Numbered from the stretch's first letter, positions 16,683-26,553 are shown. The stretch: 64,000 nt of DNA from Pseudomonadota bacterium (GCA_021324885.1 JAJPIF010000006.1:1-64000), one strand, 5' to 3'. The notes: a model not told the origin generated them from the letters alone. A program made the numbers and translations.

Positions 16683-18434
16683 ATGCGGAGCAGTTCGGCG
16701 CGAAAGCTCGATAGTTACCAAGCCGTATCGCAAACGGGGGGCTCGTCGTGGTACGGCGTGGCGGCGGTAGCCCTGGCCGCGGCGCTTTTTCTGTTGCGGC
16801 TGGGAGCGCGGGCATTGTGGGCGTCGGAGGGACGATGGGCGGAAATCGTCCGCGAGATGTTGCTCAGCTCCAATTACTTCTGGCCCACGATCAACGGTAC
16901 AGTCTATTTCGACAAGCCGCTGCTTTCGTACTGGTTTATACTCGGGGCTACCCACCTGACCGGTGGCCTTAACGAAACCGCGGCGCGACTGCCTTCGGCA
17001 ATTTCCGGGGTGGCCGGAGTTGTTCTGATAATCATGCTCGGACGGCGCCTTTACGATCGGACCACCGGGGTTTGGGCGGGGATCATCCTGGCCACCAGTT
17101 TCAGTTATGTGTTCTATTCCCGCACCGCCTCGGCCGACATCGAAACCACCGCCGGCGTGCTGGCCGCATTGCTGTTGTTCGTATGCAATCGTCAGCGTCC
17201 CAACGGATGGTGGGTGGTTGGGCTGTGGCTTGTGATGGCCCTCACCTCGCTGACCAAGGGACTGATGGGCTTCGCGCTGCCGCCCTTCATCCTCGGACTA
17301 TATTCACTATTGGGCGAGGGGGCGGGTAAGGCATATCAACGGCTGGCCAGCGGGCCGGCGGGCGCCCGATGGAGCTGGATACGCCAGCGCTTTGATTGGT
17401 TGCTCAATTTCAAAACGCCGATCGCCATCATCGCGGCCGGGACGGTGTATCTGGCGCCGTTTGCGATATCGCAAAGCCGCGCCCATTCCGATGCCGGCCT
17501 GTACATGGTTTTTCGCGAAAACGTGGTGCGCTTTTTCGCTCCCTTCGACCATCGCGGACCGGTCTACCTGTACCTCTACGTCCTGTTCGCCCTGATGGTG
17601 CCGTGGTCGGCGTTCATCCCCGCGGCTCTCCTGCAGATGCATCGCCAAGCGCGCAGCGCCGCTCAACGCGCGCTGGCCGACGCCGATGTGTTCGCCTTGT
17701 CTTATTTTTGGGGCACGCTGCTTTTCTTTACCTTGTCGCGTTCGCGCCGCAGCTATTACTTGCTGCCGATCCTGCCGGCATCAGCGCTGGTGGTGGGACG
17801 GCTGTTCGCGCAACGAGCGGAGAGCCTGTGGGCGCCAGCCAGGAGGCTGGTGAATCTTGGGTACGCGCTTTTGTCCGTCGGCGCGATTGGAGTGGGAATC
17901 GCCTTCCTGATGCCGGCCGCGATGCGCCCGGGATGGTTCAGTCTGCTGCCGCCGTCGCCCGCGCGGCTGATTTTCGCGGGTGGATGGCTGATTGTGCTCG
18001 CCACGATCCTTTATGCGTGGCAGCGCCCGACGGTCCGGACGATGGGCGTCTCGACCGTGGTCATGGCTTACCTGGGGATGTTCTTTCTTTTCATAATTGC
18101 GATGCCGCGGGCCGAAACTTATCGCCATGAACGCTCCTTCGCGCGGGCTGTGCGGACCAATGTCGCCACCCACCCGAGCCGGCTCGCGTTTTTCAGAATC
18201 TGGGGTCCCGGACTGGTCTACTACCTCTCGATGGAGCGTCCGATTCCCTTGTTCAACACCACCGAGCAGGTCGCCAGCTTCGCGCATCGTGAGGGAGGCG
18301 CCTGGGTGATCACGCGGGCCAAAGATGCGCAGGATTTGAAAATGGACAAACAAATTCGGGCGGGCGAACCGCGAGACCCTTGGGATCCACCCTCGGAACA
18401 GGGCAACCGTTACGTTCTGGTTAAAATCGATTAA
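16683..18434 (+). CDS. Glycosyltransferase family 39 (ArnT/PMT-like), polytopic membrane protein
   Basis: A 583-residue protein from ATG 16683. The first periplasmic loop carries the GT39 signature ARALWASEGRWAEIVREM (the conserved acidic residue) and FDKPLLSYWFI. It is followed by about ten or more membrane helices. Members transfer sugars from polyprenyl-phosphate donors to lipid A, proteins or other acceptors on the periplasmic side. The C-terminal 100 residues form a soluble domain (LVYYLSMERPIPLFNTTEQV) as in ArnT-type enzymes. No arn operon is present, so donor and acceptor are unknown. In-frame sequence from 16455 is non-conserved and was excluded. Confidence 0.85.
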   Translation: MRSSSARKLDSYQAVSQTGGSSWYGVAAVALAAALFLLRLGARALWASEGRWAEIVREMLLSSNYFWPTINGTVYFDKPLLSYWFILGATHLTGGLNETAARLPSAISGVAGVVLIIMLGRRLYDRTTGVWAGIILATSFSYVFYSRTASADIETTAGVLAALLLFVCNRQRPNGWWVVGLWLVMALTSLTKGLMGFALPPFILGLYSLLGEGAGKAYQRLASGPAGARWSWIRQRFDWLLNFKTPIAIIAAGTVYLAPFAISQSRAHSDAGLYMVFRENVVRFFAPFDHRGPVYLYLYVLFALMVPWSAFIPAALLQMHRQARSAAQRALADADVFALSYFWGTLLFFTLSRSRRSYYLLPILPASALVVGRLFAQRAESLWAPARRLVNLGYALLSVGAIGVGIAFLMPAAMRPGWFSLLPPSPARLIFAGGWLIVLATILYAWQRPTVRTMGVSTVVMAYLGMFFLFIIAMPRAETYRHERSFARAVRTNVATHPSRLAFFRIWGPGLVYYLSMERPIPLFNTTEQVASFAHREGGAWVITRAKDAQDLKMDKQIRAGEPRDPWDPPSEQGNRYVLVKID

Positions 18435-18817
18435 TGCCCACAACCTCGCGCTGTTTGTTTTCGCGCCAAATGCTTTGCCGGCGGGCATCCTGGCTCGGAT
18501 CAGGCAAGGTAATAATCCTTTACAGCCAGCTTGTGCATAATTTTCAACATCAGAACCTTGCCTGAGCACAAAAGTGTCATTATTAGAAGTGTTCCGCTTG
18601 TGCCATTTGGCGGGTAGACTTTAATATGAAACGTGGGTAAAAAGCCGGATTTTCTCGCTGTTCGAGCGGGATTCCTGCTTTAAGTCCCTGGTTTCCGCTG
18701 GATGAGATGGGTGGTGCATGGATTTTGCTTTGCGGGTGAGCATGCGGATAACGACAACCGGGGACTGGCAGCCAAAGCGCTTCTTGAAAGCTGGCTAACG
18801 GGAGGCACCCGAGCGCG
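18435..18817. other. 383-base intergenic region before glycogen phosphorylase
   Basis: No gene seen. The central part (about 18500-18640) is richer in A/T than its surroundings and contains two AAGTGT direct repeats (18568-18573, 18587-18592) that could belong to a promoter or operator. GGGAGG at 18800-18805 is the ribosome binding site for the gene at 18818. Confidence 0.4.
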
Positions 18818-21295
18818 ATGGCTGTTTGGCCAAAAAGTTGTGTTGGAATGACAGGTTTGAGCGTTTCCGAAGTTAATCGGCGTCTTTTCACTAATCTGGT
18901 TGAGCATCACCTCCGTTACACGCTGGCCAAAAGGCGAATCCAGCTCACGCGTCAGGATTGGTACAACGCCACCGCGATGGCGGTGCGCGACATGCTGGTC
19001 GAAAAGATGCTGGCGACCAGCGCCCGATTCGATCGGGCGGGCGCCAAAAAGCTATATTATCTTTCGCTCGAGTTCCTGATCGGGCGCTCGCTGGAAAATA
19101 ATCTATTCAACCTCGGTATCATCGACATCTGCCGCGAGTACCTGGCCGCAAATGGCGTCGATCTGCAGGTGCTGTTGGATGAAGAGCCGGACGCTGCTTT
19201 GGGCAATGGCGGTCTGGGCCGGCTGGCGGCGTGCTTCCTGGACTCACTCGCAACTCTGGACATGCCTGCCTACGCCTACGGCATCAACTATGAATTTGGT
19301 CTGTTCCGCCAGGAAATCCGCGACGGGTACCAGTTGGAACGGCCTGACAGTTGGCGGCGCAGTTCCTCGCCGTGGCTGGTGGCGCGTCCCGAAGAGTCGG
19401 TGCTGGTGCCGGTCTATGGCAGGATCGAACATCGCTTCGATCGCAACGGCGAATACCAACCTCTATGGGTCGAATCGCGCCTGCTGGTGGGTATTCCGTC
19501 AGACCTGCCGATTTCGGGCTACGGCGACCGCACGGTCAACTTTGTCCGCCTTTATTCCGCCAGCGCGTCGGATGAATTCGACATGCAAATCTTCAATGCC
19601 GGCGATTACCTCAAGGCGGTCGAACAGAAGATGGTGTCGGAGACGATTTCCAAGGTGTTGTACCCGTCCGATGATGTGGCCGCCGGACGCGAGCTGCGCC
19701 TGCTCCAGGAATACTTCTTCGTCGCCTGCGCGATGCGCGATATCGTGCGCGGCTTCGTCAATCGTGGTTACGACTTCATCGATTTTCCCGCCAAAGTCGC
19801 AATCCAGCTCAATGATACCCATCCGGCGCTCGCCATCGCGGAACTGATGCGCCTGTTCGTTGACCATTACGATCTGCCCTGGACCACGGCCTGGGAACTT
19901 ACCCGCTCCACTTTCGCTTACACCAACCACACCCTGATGCCCGAGGCGCTGGAGCGCTGGCCGTTGAGTTTGATGGAGCGGGTCGTGCCGCGCCATCTTC
20001 AGATCATCCGCGAGATCAACCGGCGCTTTTTGGCCGAAGCCACCGATATCTGGCCGGAGGAGCCGGAGCGCTGCGCGCGCGTTGCGATCATCGAGGAGGG
20101 GCGCGAGCCGCAGGTGCGGATGGCCCATCTGGCGATCGTTGGCAGCCATTCGGTCAATGGGGTGTCCGAGCTTCATTCCGAGTTGATCAAAACGCGCCTG
20201 GTGCCGGAGTTTTATCAGCTTTGGCCGCAGCGATTCAGCAACAAGACCAACGGAGTGACGCAGCGCCGATGGCTTTTGATGGCCAATCCGGGGCTGGCCA
20301 ATCTTTTATGTGAGACTATCGGGCCGGGATGGATAACCAATCTCGAGGAACTGCGGCGGCTGGAGCCGCTGGCTGATGATCCGGATTTCCGCGCGCGCTT
20401 CGCCGCTATCAAGCGCATCAACAAGGAGCGGCTGGCGACCGTGGCCCGGCGCATCGCTGACGTCGACCTCGACCCGGCCTCCATTTTCGACGTTCAAGCC
20501 AAGCGCATCCACGAATACAAGCGCCAACTCCTGATGGCGCTGGGGATCGTGCATCAGTACTTGAGTATCGTCGAGGACGGAGCCGAGCCGGTGGCGGCGC
20601 GGACTTATATACTGGCGGGCAAGGCGGCGCCAGGGTACTGGGCGGCGCGGATGTTGATCAAGCTGATCAACAATCTGGCCGCGGTTATCAACAGCGATCA
20701 CCGCACCCATGGTTTGATCAAGGTGGCATTTCTGCCCGATTATCGTGTGTCGCTGGCCGAAAAAATTATCCCGGCCGCGGATGTGTCGGAACAGATTTCG
20801 ACCGCCGGGCGCGAGGCCTCGGGCACCGGCAACATGAAATTCGCGATGAACGGCGCGCTTACGATCGGCACTCTGGACGGCGCCAACATCGAAATCCGCG
20901 AGGCCGTGGGCGCGCAGAATATCTTCATCTTCGGCTTGACCGCTGACGAGATCGCGGAGATGGTTGCCCAGCGCGCCTACCATCCGATGACCATCTACAA
21001 CTCCGATACCCGCCTCCGTCGCGTGCTCGACGAACTGACCTCGGATCGTTTTTGCCCGAATGAACCGGGGCTGTTTCGCTGGATTCGCGACTCCCTGCTA
21101 TACAGCGACGATTACTTCCTACTGGCCGACTTCGGTTCCTATATAGACACCCAAGCTGCAATCTCCGCGGAATTTCTTTCTTCAGACACCTGGACGCGCA
21201 AGGCAATCCTCAACGTGGCGCGAATCGGACGCTTCTCCAGCGACCGCACGGTGGCCGAATATGCGCGCGAGATCTGGGGCCTGAAAAGCGCCTGA
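18818..21295 (+). CDS. glgP: Glycogen/starch/alpha-glucan phosphorylase
   Basis: An 825-residue GT35 enzyme that releases glucose-1-phosphate from alpha-1,4-glucans with phosphate and PLP. The PLP-lysine region is GTGNMKFAMNGALTIGTLDG. Other diagnostic blocks are EPDAALGNGGLGRLAACFLD, QLNDTHPALAIAELMR, FSNKTNGVTQRRWLL and VKRIHEYKRQLL-like AKRIHEYKRQLLMALGI. The length matches the family (about 815-840). GGGAGG lies 12 bases before ATG 18818; ATG 18848 is an alternative. It appears monocistronic. Together with glucokinase, FBP aldolase and PPDK elsewhere in the window it fits storage-polysaccharide use. Confidence 0.95.
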   Translation: MAVWPKSCVGMTGLSVSEVNRRLFTNLVEHHLRYTLAKRRIQLTRQDWYNATAMAVRDMLVEKMLATSARFDRAGAKKLYYLSLEFLIGRSLENNLFNLGIIDICREYLAANGVDLQVLLDEEPDAALGNGGLGRLAACFLDSLATLDMPAYAYGINYEFGLFRQEIRDGYQLERPDSWRRSSSPWLVARPEESVLVPVYGRIEHRFDRNGEYQPLWVESRLLVGIPSDLPISGYGDRTVNFVRLYSASASDEFDMQIFNAGDYLKAVEQKMVSETISKVLYPSDDVAAGRELRLLQEYFFVACAMRDIVRGFVNRGYDFIDFPAKVAIQLNDTHPALAIAELMRLFVDHYDLPWTTAWELTRSTFAYTNHTLMPEALERWPLSLMERVVPRHLQIIREINRRFLAEATDIWPEEPERCARVAIIEEGREPQVRMAHLAIVGSHSVNGVSELHSELIKTRLVPEFYQLWPQRFSNKTNGVTQRRWLLMANPGLANLLCETIGPGWITNLEELRRLEPLADDPDFRARFAAIKRINKERLATVARRIADVDLDPASIFDVQAKRIHEYKRQLLMALGIVHQYLSIVEDGAEPVAARTYILAGKAAPGYWAARMLIKLINNLAAVINSDHRTHGLIKVAFLPDYRVSLAEKIIPAADVSEQISTAGREASGTGNMKFAMNGALTIGTLDGANIEIREAVGAQNIFIFGLTADEIAEMVAQRAYHPMTIYNSDTRLRRVLDELTSDRFCPNEPGLFRWIRDSLLYSDDYFLLADFGSYIDTQAAISAEFLSSDTWTRKAILNVARIGRFSSDRTVAEYAREIWGLKSA

Positions 21296-21348
21296 CCGCG
21301 ACGCGCGCGACTCCTGAACCGGGACGGAAATTGTCTATCCAGCAAGCA

Positions 21349-21361
21349 AGTCAAGTTGACT
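21349..21361. promoter_or_regulatory. Small palindrome AGTCAAGTTGACT
   Basis: A perfect 6-bp inverted repeat with one central base lies between glgP and the DUF1329 gene. It overlaps a TTGACT hexamer that could be a -35 element. The matching -10 is weak, so this is only a candidate operator or promoter. Confidence 0.25.
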
Positions 21362-21496
21362 CATCTGACGCCGCTTGATAGCCAAAAACCTGGCGCCCCT
21401 GCGGAAGTAAAGGGTGCCCTCGTGCTGAAGAAAATTCGCCGGGCCTGGGGTGGAACGGCCCTGTAATTCTCTGAGCAAAAGCGGAGACATCAAAAA

Positions 21497-22855
21497 ATGA
21501 CACGACGATTCGTAATGTCAAAAATGGCCGCGTTAGTGGCGGTTTCATTGTTGTGGATGGCTGGGAAAGCCACGGCGGCGCAGGTATTCACCTTTGACAA
21601 CGGCGCCCGCTACAAGGCCGAGGTGGACGCCAGCTCCCCGGCCACTTTGGCCCCTGGCACGCAAATCACCGCGGCAAACTGGAGACAGTATCAGGGCTTC
21701 CTGCCGGTGGGGATTCAGGCTCTTTTCAGCGGTCAATATGGTTTTAAAATCGGCGATACTCCCGACTTCACGATGGTCGTGGGGCCGACCATACCGACGC
21801 CCTTGCCCAAAGAGGTGCTGACCAACGCCGAGAAGTACGGCCATCAGGCGCGGCTGGTCAAACTGCCCAACGGCGGCTACGGAATCCAGGGCTTTGTGGC
21901 GGGAATCCCGTTCGTCAATCCCACCGAACCGGACCTCGGCCCCAAGATCATGTACAACCTGTGGTACGACTTCTGGCCTTTTCTGATCAGCTACCATAGT
22001 CATTTCTTCATCGAGGACAAGTACGGCAATACGACGCCCGAGGAGTCGATTGCGACCACCTGGCAGTTGATGCATCTGAGCGATTCGCCTTACCCGATCA
22101 ATCTGCCTTACGCCGCCGGCATCTATCACAGCACCCGCGACCTGCTGCTTATTCCCGAGCAGAGCAAGTATACGACCGCGTTGGACATGCAGCCCGACGA
22201 TCCCAGCGTGGTGCAGGAAAGTTACGTCTTCCTTCCTTCTCTGCGCCGTCCCTTGCGGCTGTCAAGCGCCGCGCGATGCTCGCCGATCCTGGGCACCGAC
22301 TGGGCGCAGGACGACAACGCCGGCGGCATCGCCTTTCAGGTCGGCAAGTTCGATTCCGTTTACCTCGGTGAAAAGAAAGTCCTCGCCATAGTTCATGCCG
22401 ATATCGCCGCCGGCACGGGCAGCCGCGACAATCTTGAAAAGGTGCTGCACACGGGGATGCCGGTGCCGGGATGGCCGCGTCCGGCGATGGGTAAATGGGA
22501 GGTGCGCGACGCCTACATTATCGACGTCGAGCCAATCGACAAGAGTTACTGCTACGCTCACAAGGTCTTTTATGTCGACAAGGAGAACTGGACCACGCTC
22601 TACTACGAGACCTACGACAAGGAAGGCAAGCTGTGGAAGGTGAACAAGAACTCCCTGGGGCCGGTCAAGCTGAACAACGGTGAAACGGCGATCGTTTCCG
22701 CCGCGACTGAGGATGCGATCTGGGATCTCCAGAACACGCACTCCAGCGTCAGCACGATCGGAACTGTTCCCGAAGTCGACAAAGACGCGGACCCCGAACT
22801 CCAGGATGCCCAGATCTACGCCTTCCCGGGCGGCCTGTCGCGTATCCTGCGTTAA
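21497..22855 (+). CDS. DUF1329 periplasmic protein (LolA/LolB-fold)
   Basis: A 452-residue exported protein. The signal peptide is MSKMAALVAVSLLWMAGKAT with likely cleavage after TAA, followed by the DUF1329 domain. Visible segments include GPTIPTPLPKEVL, NLWYDFWPF, WQLMHLSDSPYPINLPYAAG and RDAYIIDVEPIDKSYCYAHK. DUF1329 proteins adopt a LolA/LolB-like half-barrel and are expected to bind lipids or hydrophobic compounds in the periplasm. In pseudomonads they accompany RND/MMPL-type transporters and sterol or lipid utilisation genes. No such transporter lies beside this copy. A strong terminator follows. Confidence 0.88.
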   Translation: MTRRFVMSKMAALVAVSLLWMAGKATAAQVFTFDNGARYKAEVDASSPATLAPGTQITAANWRQYQGFLPVGIQALFSGQYGFKIGDTPDFTMVVGPTIPTPLPKEVLTNAEKYGHQARLVKLPNGGYGIQGFVAGIPFVNPTEPDLGPKIMYNLWYDFWPFLISYHSHFFIEDKYGNTTPEESIATTWQLMHLSDSPYPINLPYAAGIYHSTRDLLLIPEQSKYTTALDMQPDDPSVVQESYVFLPSLRRPLRLSSAARCSPILGTDWAQDDNAGGIAFQVGKFDSVYLGEKKVLAIVHADIAAGTGSRDNLEKVLHTGMPVPGWPRPAMGKWEVRDAYIIDVEPIDKSYCYAHKVFYVDKENWTTLYYETYDKEGKLWKVNKNSLGPVKLNNGETAIVSAATEDAIWDLQNTHSSVSTIGTVPEVDKDADPELQDAQIYAFPGGLSRILR

Positions 22856-22871
22856 GTAACAGCCCGCGCCA

Positions 22872-22900
22872 GGGGCCGGAGATCTCCGGCCCCTTTTTTT
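22872..22900 (+). terminator. Rho-independent terminator after the DUF1329 gene
   Basis: A perfect palindrome of 22 bases (22872-22893, GGGGCCGGAG with its complement) is followed immediately by seven T residues. It starts 17 bases after the DUF1329 stop codon. Confidence 0.92.
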
Positions 22901-23010
22901 ATTTCTATCCTGACCGGCTCATCTGAAAGATTCCCGTCGTGGCGGTATAAAGACCAGTTGGCTGGCGAGCACAATTTCAATCAGTTAGTCAGAGCGGCCA
23001 ATCCTTAAAG

Positions 23011-24078
23011 CTATGAGACCGGGATTGTTTGCCGAGTTTTAGGCGAGTTTGTGAAAGGCAGCTTGATCGTGAAAACCGTGCCTTTGCCGATTTCCGACCA
23101 TACTTCAATCTCGCCTCCGTGTTCCTGAATTATGTGGCGGCTTAACCAAAGCCCCAGACCGCTGCCACTATCTTTGGTCGTGTAACGCAGATCGAATATC
23201 CTTTCGAGTGTCTCCGGTCGTATCCCCGGGCCATTATCGGCAACACTGACCTGCAAAAATCCGGGTGCGGCGGGGACCAGGCTGGTGGCAATCATGACTG
23301 TGCCGCCTTGAGGCATCGCATCGCACGCATTGATGAGAAGATTTACCAGCACACGCTGTATAGCGATGGCGTCGCCGACTATCCGGGGCAGATTCGAACC
23401 CAGATTGGTTTCGACATCAATGTTATTTTTCTGCATCTGCTCGCGAATCAGGGGTAACGTGCGGTCGATCATCTCATTCAGGTCGATGGGCGCTGGTTTG
23501 CTTTCGCGGGCGCCGAACAATTTCAGGAATTCCTCGATAATCTGACTGGCGCGCTGGGCTTGTCGATGAACGGCAGCCGCAGCCTCGTAAATTTCCCGAT
23601 TCGCCTTGGCCTCTGGCAAATCAAGAACCAGTTCCGATCTGGTTAGAATTGCCTGGAGCGGATTATTGAGGTCGTGCGCGATCCCGGCAGCAACCGACGC
23701 CAACAACTTTAAGTTGTCAGCACGGCGCGCTTCGCATTCAAGCGCGGTCCGCTCAGTGATGTCGGTAAAAGCGGCCACAAGCAAATCGCCGGACAGGATA
23801 CCTGAAAGCGGGGTAAAACTGATCTCAATGGGAAAGGCAAGGTCATTTCTGCGCCGCGCCACGGCCGTGAAGGGGACCCCGATCGCAGACGCCTCTGATC
23901 CTTTGAAATGGGTGTTGCGATAATCGGGCACCAACAACTCAATCGACTGGCCCACGACTTCCTCTCGCGAATAACCGAAAAGCCGTTGCGCCGCCGCGTT
24001 GATTTCCAGAATTTTACCGCCGCGGTCGATGATGACCAGGGCTGCGCTCGCATTCCTGAAATACTCTGCATAGGGCAT
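23011..24078 (-). CDS. Soluble PAS-domain sensor histidine kinase
   Basis: A 355-residue protein. The PAS domain (1-110) contains IIDRGGKILEINAAAQRLFG and FTDITERTALE. The dimerisation/phosphoacceptor region AGIAHDLNNPLQAILTR has the phosphorylated His at about 135. The HATPase_c domain shows NLLINACDAMPQGG, DNGPGIR and GSGLGLWLSRHI. No membrane helix is present, so it senses a cytoplasmic signal. GGAGG four bases upstream fixes ATG 24078 rather than 24132. No response regulator is adjacent. It shares the minus strand with, and lies downstream of, a Crp/Fnr gene. Confidence 0.9.
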   Translation of the reverse strand: MPYAEYFRNASAALVIIDRGGKILEINAAAQRLFGYSREEVVGQSIELLVPDYRNTHFKGSEASAIGVPFTAVARRRNDLAFPIEISFTPLSGILSGDLLVAAFTDITERTALECEARRADNLKLLASVAAGIAHDLNNPLQAILTRSELVLDLPEAKANREIYEAAAAVHRQAQRASQIIEEFLKLFGARESKPAPIDLNEMIDRTLPLIREQMQKNNIDVETNLGSNLPRIVGDAIAIQRVLVNLLINACDAMPQGGTVMIATSLVPAAPGFLQVSVADNGPGIRPETLERIFDLRYTTKDSGSGLGLWLSRHIIQEHGGEIEVWSEIGKGTVFTIKLPFTNSPKTRQTIPVS

Positions 24079-24243
24079 ATGGCCTCCAATTGCAAAACGG
24101 ACCAAATTTGACACCAGGCTGCTTCCCCTCACAGCGTGTTTAAGAAAGCCCGGGCATTCTGAAAAGAGCGGAACGTTATCGATCGAACAATTCGAAACAA
24201 ACAGTTAGAATTCTCCGTACGCCTTTTTGTTTGCGCAAATATA

Positions 24244-24285
24244 AGGACAAAACACATTGTTGTCCTGAATCCAACTTTAAGTTGG
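24244..24285. promoter_or_regulatory. Two adjacent inverted repeats between Crp/Fnr and PAS kinase genes
   Basis: AGGACAA (24244-24250) pairs with TTGTCCT (24260-24266). Five bases on, CCAACTTTAAGTTGG (24271-24285) is a perfect palindrome. They lie downstream of the Crp/Fnr stop and about 170 bases upstream of the kinase start on the minus strand. They could be a weak terminator pair or operators. Confidence 0.35.
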
Positions 24286-24311
24286 CATGGTTCTTCGGCA
24301 TTGGTCACCTT

Positions 24312-24992
24312 TCAAATTAACTTGCGCGCTGCGATGAAAAGACGCCGCCGTCTTTTGATCACAATCCCTTTGCGCTCCAATTCTCGAAGCTGCATCGTGA
24401 TTACCGGCCTGGTCGCGCCTACGAGATCGGCGAGGTCCTGATGTGTCACCGGCAAATCCACAACGGTTCCCCGCGCATCAGGAGTGCCGAACTTACCGGC
24501 AAGGTAGTCAAGGACCGTACGCAGCCTGTCTCCGACTGGAAGTCGGAACATGGCTCTATTTATGGCAAAGATTTGTTCCATATTGGAAAGCAACATGCCG
24601 ATGACGATCTGAAAATCATTCAGAGGCGTATTGAGGAGAATATTCACAAATTGCTGGGCATCGATGATGGCGACCTCACATTCGGTGTAGGCGTCACACT
24701 GAAAGCGGTTTATGTTATCAGGCAGCACTGCAGAGACCCCGAACATCTCTCCCGGTGAAATCAGAGCTGTCAGTTCAAACTCGCCCGACCGGTTTACTCC
24801 GCTGAGCCTGGCTACACCCTTAAGCAAAAGATAAAGCTTTCTCGACCGTTCCCGTCGCGAGTAAATTCGCTCGTGGCGATCGAATCTCGATACCGACATG
24901 GCGTTGGCAAGCCGGTGCAGCTTGGATAAAGGCACCCGAGAAAATCTCTCAAAATGGACCAATATCTCGGGATCTATGCGTTTCATGGACAT
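24312..24992 (-). CDS. Crp/Fnr family transcriptional regulator
   Basis: A 226-residue protein. The cyclic-nucleotide-binding-like beta-barrel (residues 20-130) contains LYLLLKGVARLSG and LISPGEMFGVSAVLP. The C-terminal winged HTH (150-220) has LPVTHQDLADLVGATRPVIT followed by MQLRELERKGIV. The four-cysteine iron-sulfur pattern of FNR is absent, so it is not an oxygen-sensing FNR; cAMP or another small-molecule effector is possible. The AT-rich spacer to the divergent CoA-transferase gene (24993-25194) probably contains both promoters. Confidence 0.9.
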   Translation of the reverse strand: MSMKRIDPEILVHFERFSRVPLSKLHRLANAMSVSRFDRHERIYSRRERSRKLYLLLKGVARLSGVNRSGEFELTALISPGEMFGVSAVLPDNINRFQCDAYTECEVAIIDAQQFVNILLNTPLNDFQIVIGMLLSNMEQIFAINRAMFRLPVGDRLRTVLDYLAGKFGTPDARGTVVDLPVTHQDLADLVGATRPVITMQLRELERKGIVIKRRRRLFIAARKLI

Positions 24993-25239
24993 GACAGGTG
25001 AGACCTTGGAGCTCTGGCTTTATTTATAAAAATTAGTGTTTTATGATTATAATTAATAAAAGCCTCGAAGCAGTCGGCTAATTGATTAAAACTTTTTCGT
25101 ACGCGCACAATGTGCTGTTCGACCTTCGATTGAGTGGGGTTGTGTCTGCGAACCAGCGGGCCGATTCGTTTACACTGCTTGCGAGAAGCTATCCGTGCTC
25201 GCTGGTTTTGTGACAGATATGAATGCGGAGGATTATCCG

Positions 25240-26502
25240 ATGCCTGATGCGCTGCCGATGTTGAGCGGTTACCGCGTGCTGGACATTACCCAATTCGTGG
25301 CCGGACCCACCTGCTGCCGGATTTTGGGCGAGATGGGCGCCGAGGTGGTCAAGCTGGAGCTTGCACCCTTCGGCGACCGCACCCGCGCCGCCGGTTTCAA
25401 GCCGCTGGATCCCAGGTACGTCAAAACGTCTCAAAGTACCCAGTTCTTCCAGCACAACCATTGCAAGAAAAGCCTGGCGATGGACATGAAGAATCCGCGC
25501 GCGCTCGAACTGGTCAAGGCGATGCTGCCGAAGTTCGACGTGGTGGTCGAGAACTTCGCGCCCGGCGTAATCGATCGGCTGGGGCTTGGTTACGATGTAA
25601 TCAGGCAGATCAACCCGAAAATCATCATGTGCTCGATCTCGGTATGCGGCCAGACTGGTCCGCTGCGCAACAAACCCGGCTATGACTATATTGGACAGGC
25701 CTATGCCGGAATCACCGATCAGATCGGCGAAGCGGACCGCGCTCCCTCGCAATTGACCATGGCCGCGGGCGACATCTCCACCGGCGTCGCGGCGGCGATG
25801 GCGGTGGGATTCGCGCTGCTCCATCGCGAGCGCACCGGCGAGGGCCAGTACCTGGACGCCTCCATCACCGACACCTATTTCCACTGGCATCATGAGTTCC
25901 TGCCCAAAGTGTCGCTGCGCGGTCCTTCGGCAGTGCCCAAGCGCAATGGGTCGCAGCATCCGGGCGGCGGTCCGGCGGGAATCTTCAAGTATCGCAACGA
26001 CCAATACGTCTATGTAACCGTCCTGCCCCATCAGTGGCCCCAATTCGTCAAGGCCCTGGGAATGCCGGAACTGGCCACCGATCCGCGTTTTCGCAATGCT
26101 CACACGCGACGCGACAACAACGAGGCGCTGAAACAAATCCTGGAGGATTGGCTCGCCGGATTCCCGACGCGCGACGCCGCACTGGCGGCGCTGGAAAAGG
26201 AACGAGTGCCATGCGCTCCAGTGCTGACGCTGTACGAATCGGCCAATCATCCGCATCTGCGCGAGCGCAAGACCGCGCGGCGGGTGAGGGATCGACTCAT
26301 CGGCGAGTTCGACGTCCCCGGAATGCCGGTCAAGTTTTCTGCGTGGCCGGATCGGACCGACGTCAAAGCTGATCTTCTGGGAGAAAGCAATGAGGCGGTT
26401 CTGCGCGAATACCTTGGCCTGTCTGACAGGGAGATCGCGCAACTTTATGAGGACAAGGTGCTGGTCCACGACCGCCTCCTCGACGCCCGGCAGAAGTCCT
26501 GA
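25240..26502 (+). CDS. CaiB/BaiF family CoA transferase (class III)
   Basis: A 420-residue protein from ATG 25240, which has GGAGGA seven bases upstream; 25195 and 25219 are less likely starts. Landmarks are LDITQFVAGPTCCRILGEMG, GAEVVKLE and NHCKKSLAMDMKN. The AAGDISTG segment holds the catalytic aspartate that forms the acyl anhydride in formyl-CoA and carnitine CoA transferases. It moves CoA between carboxylic acids; the acid is unknown. It is followed 97 bases later by an HIBADH-type dehydrogenase, so the pair may act in catabolism of a branched or aromatic acid. Confidence 0.9.
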   Translation: MPDALPMLSGYRVLDITQFVAGPTCCRILGEMGAEVVKLELAPFGDRTRAAGFKPLDPRYVKTSQSTQFFQHNHCKKSLAMDMKNPRALELVKAMLPKFDVVVENFAPGVIDRLGLGYDVIRQINPKIIMCSISVCGQTGPLRNKPGYDYIGQAYAGITDQIGEADRAPSQLTMAAGDISTGVAAAMAVGFALLHRERTGEGQYLDASITDTYFHWHHEFLPKVSLRGPSAVPKRNGSQHPGGGPAGIFKYRNDQYVYVTVLPHQWPQFVKALGMPELATDPRFRNAHTRRDNNEALKQILEDWLAGFPTRDAALAALEKERVPCAPVLTLYESANHPHLRERKTARRVRDRLIGEFDVPGMPVKFSAWPDRTDVKADLLGESNEAVLREYLGLSDREIAQLYEDKVLVHDRLLDARQKS

Positions 26503-26533
26503 ACTCCAAAATTCCCAGGCTCTCAGCAAGGCC

Positions 26534-26553
26534 TGTTCTGTTCTGTTCTGTTC
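26534..26553. repeat. (TGTTC)4 pyrimidine-rich microsatellite
   Basis: Four perfect copies of TGTTC are followed by a TCTTCTCTC tract in the gap between the CoA-transferase and dehydrogenase genes. It is non-coding and too short and simple to be CRISPR or IS-related; a slippage-prone tract. Confidence 0.8.

Noticed and set aside
26534-26553. Possible CRISPR or direct-repeat array
   Set aside because: Only a 5-base TGTTC microsatellite without spacers. No CRISPR-like repeats or cas genes were found in the window.
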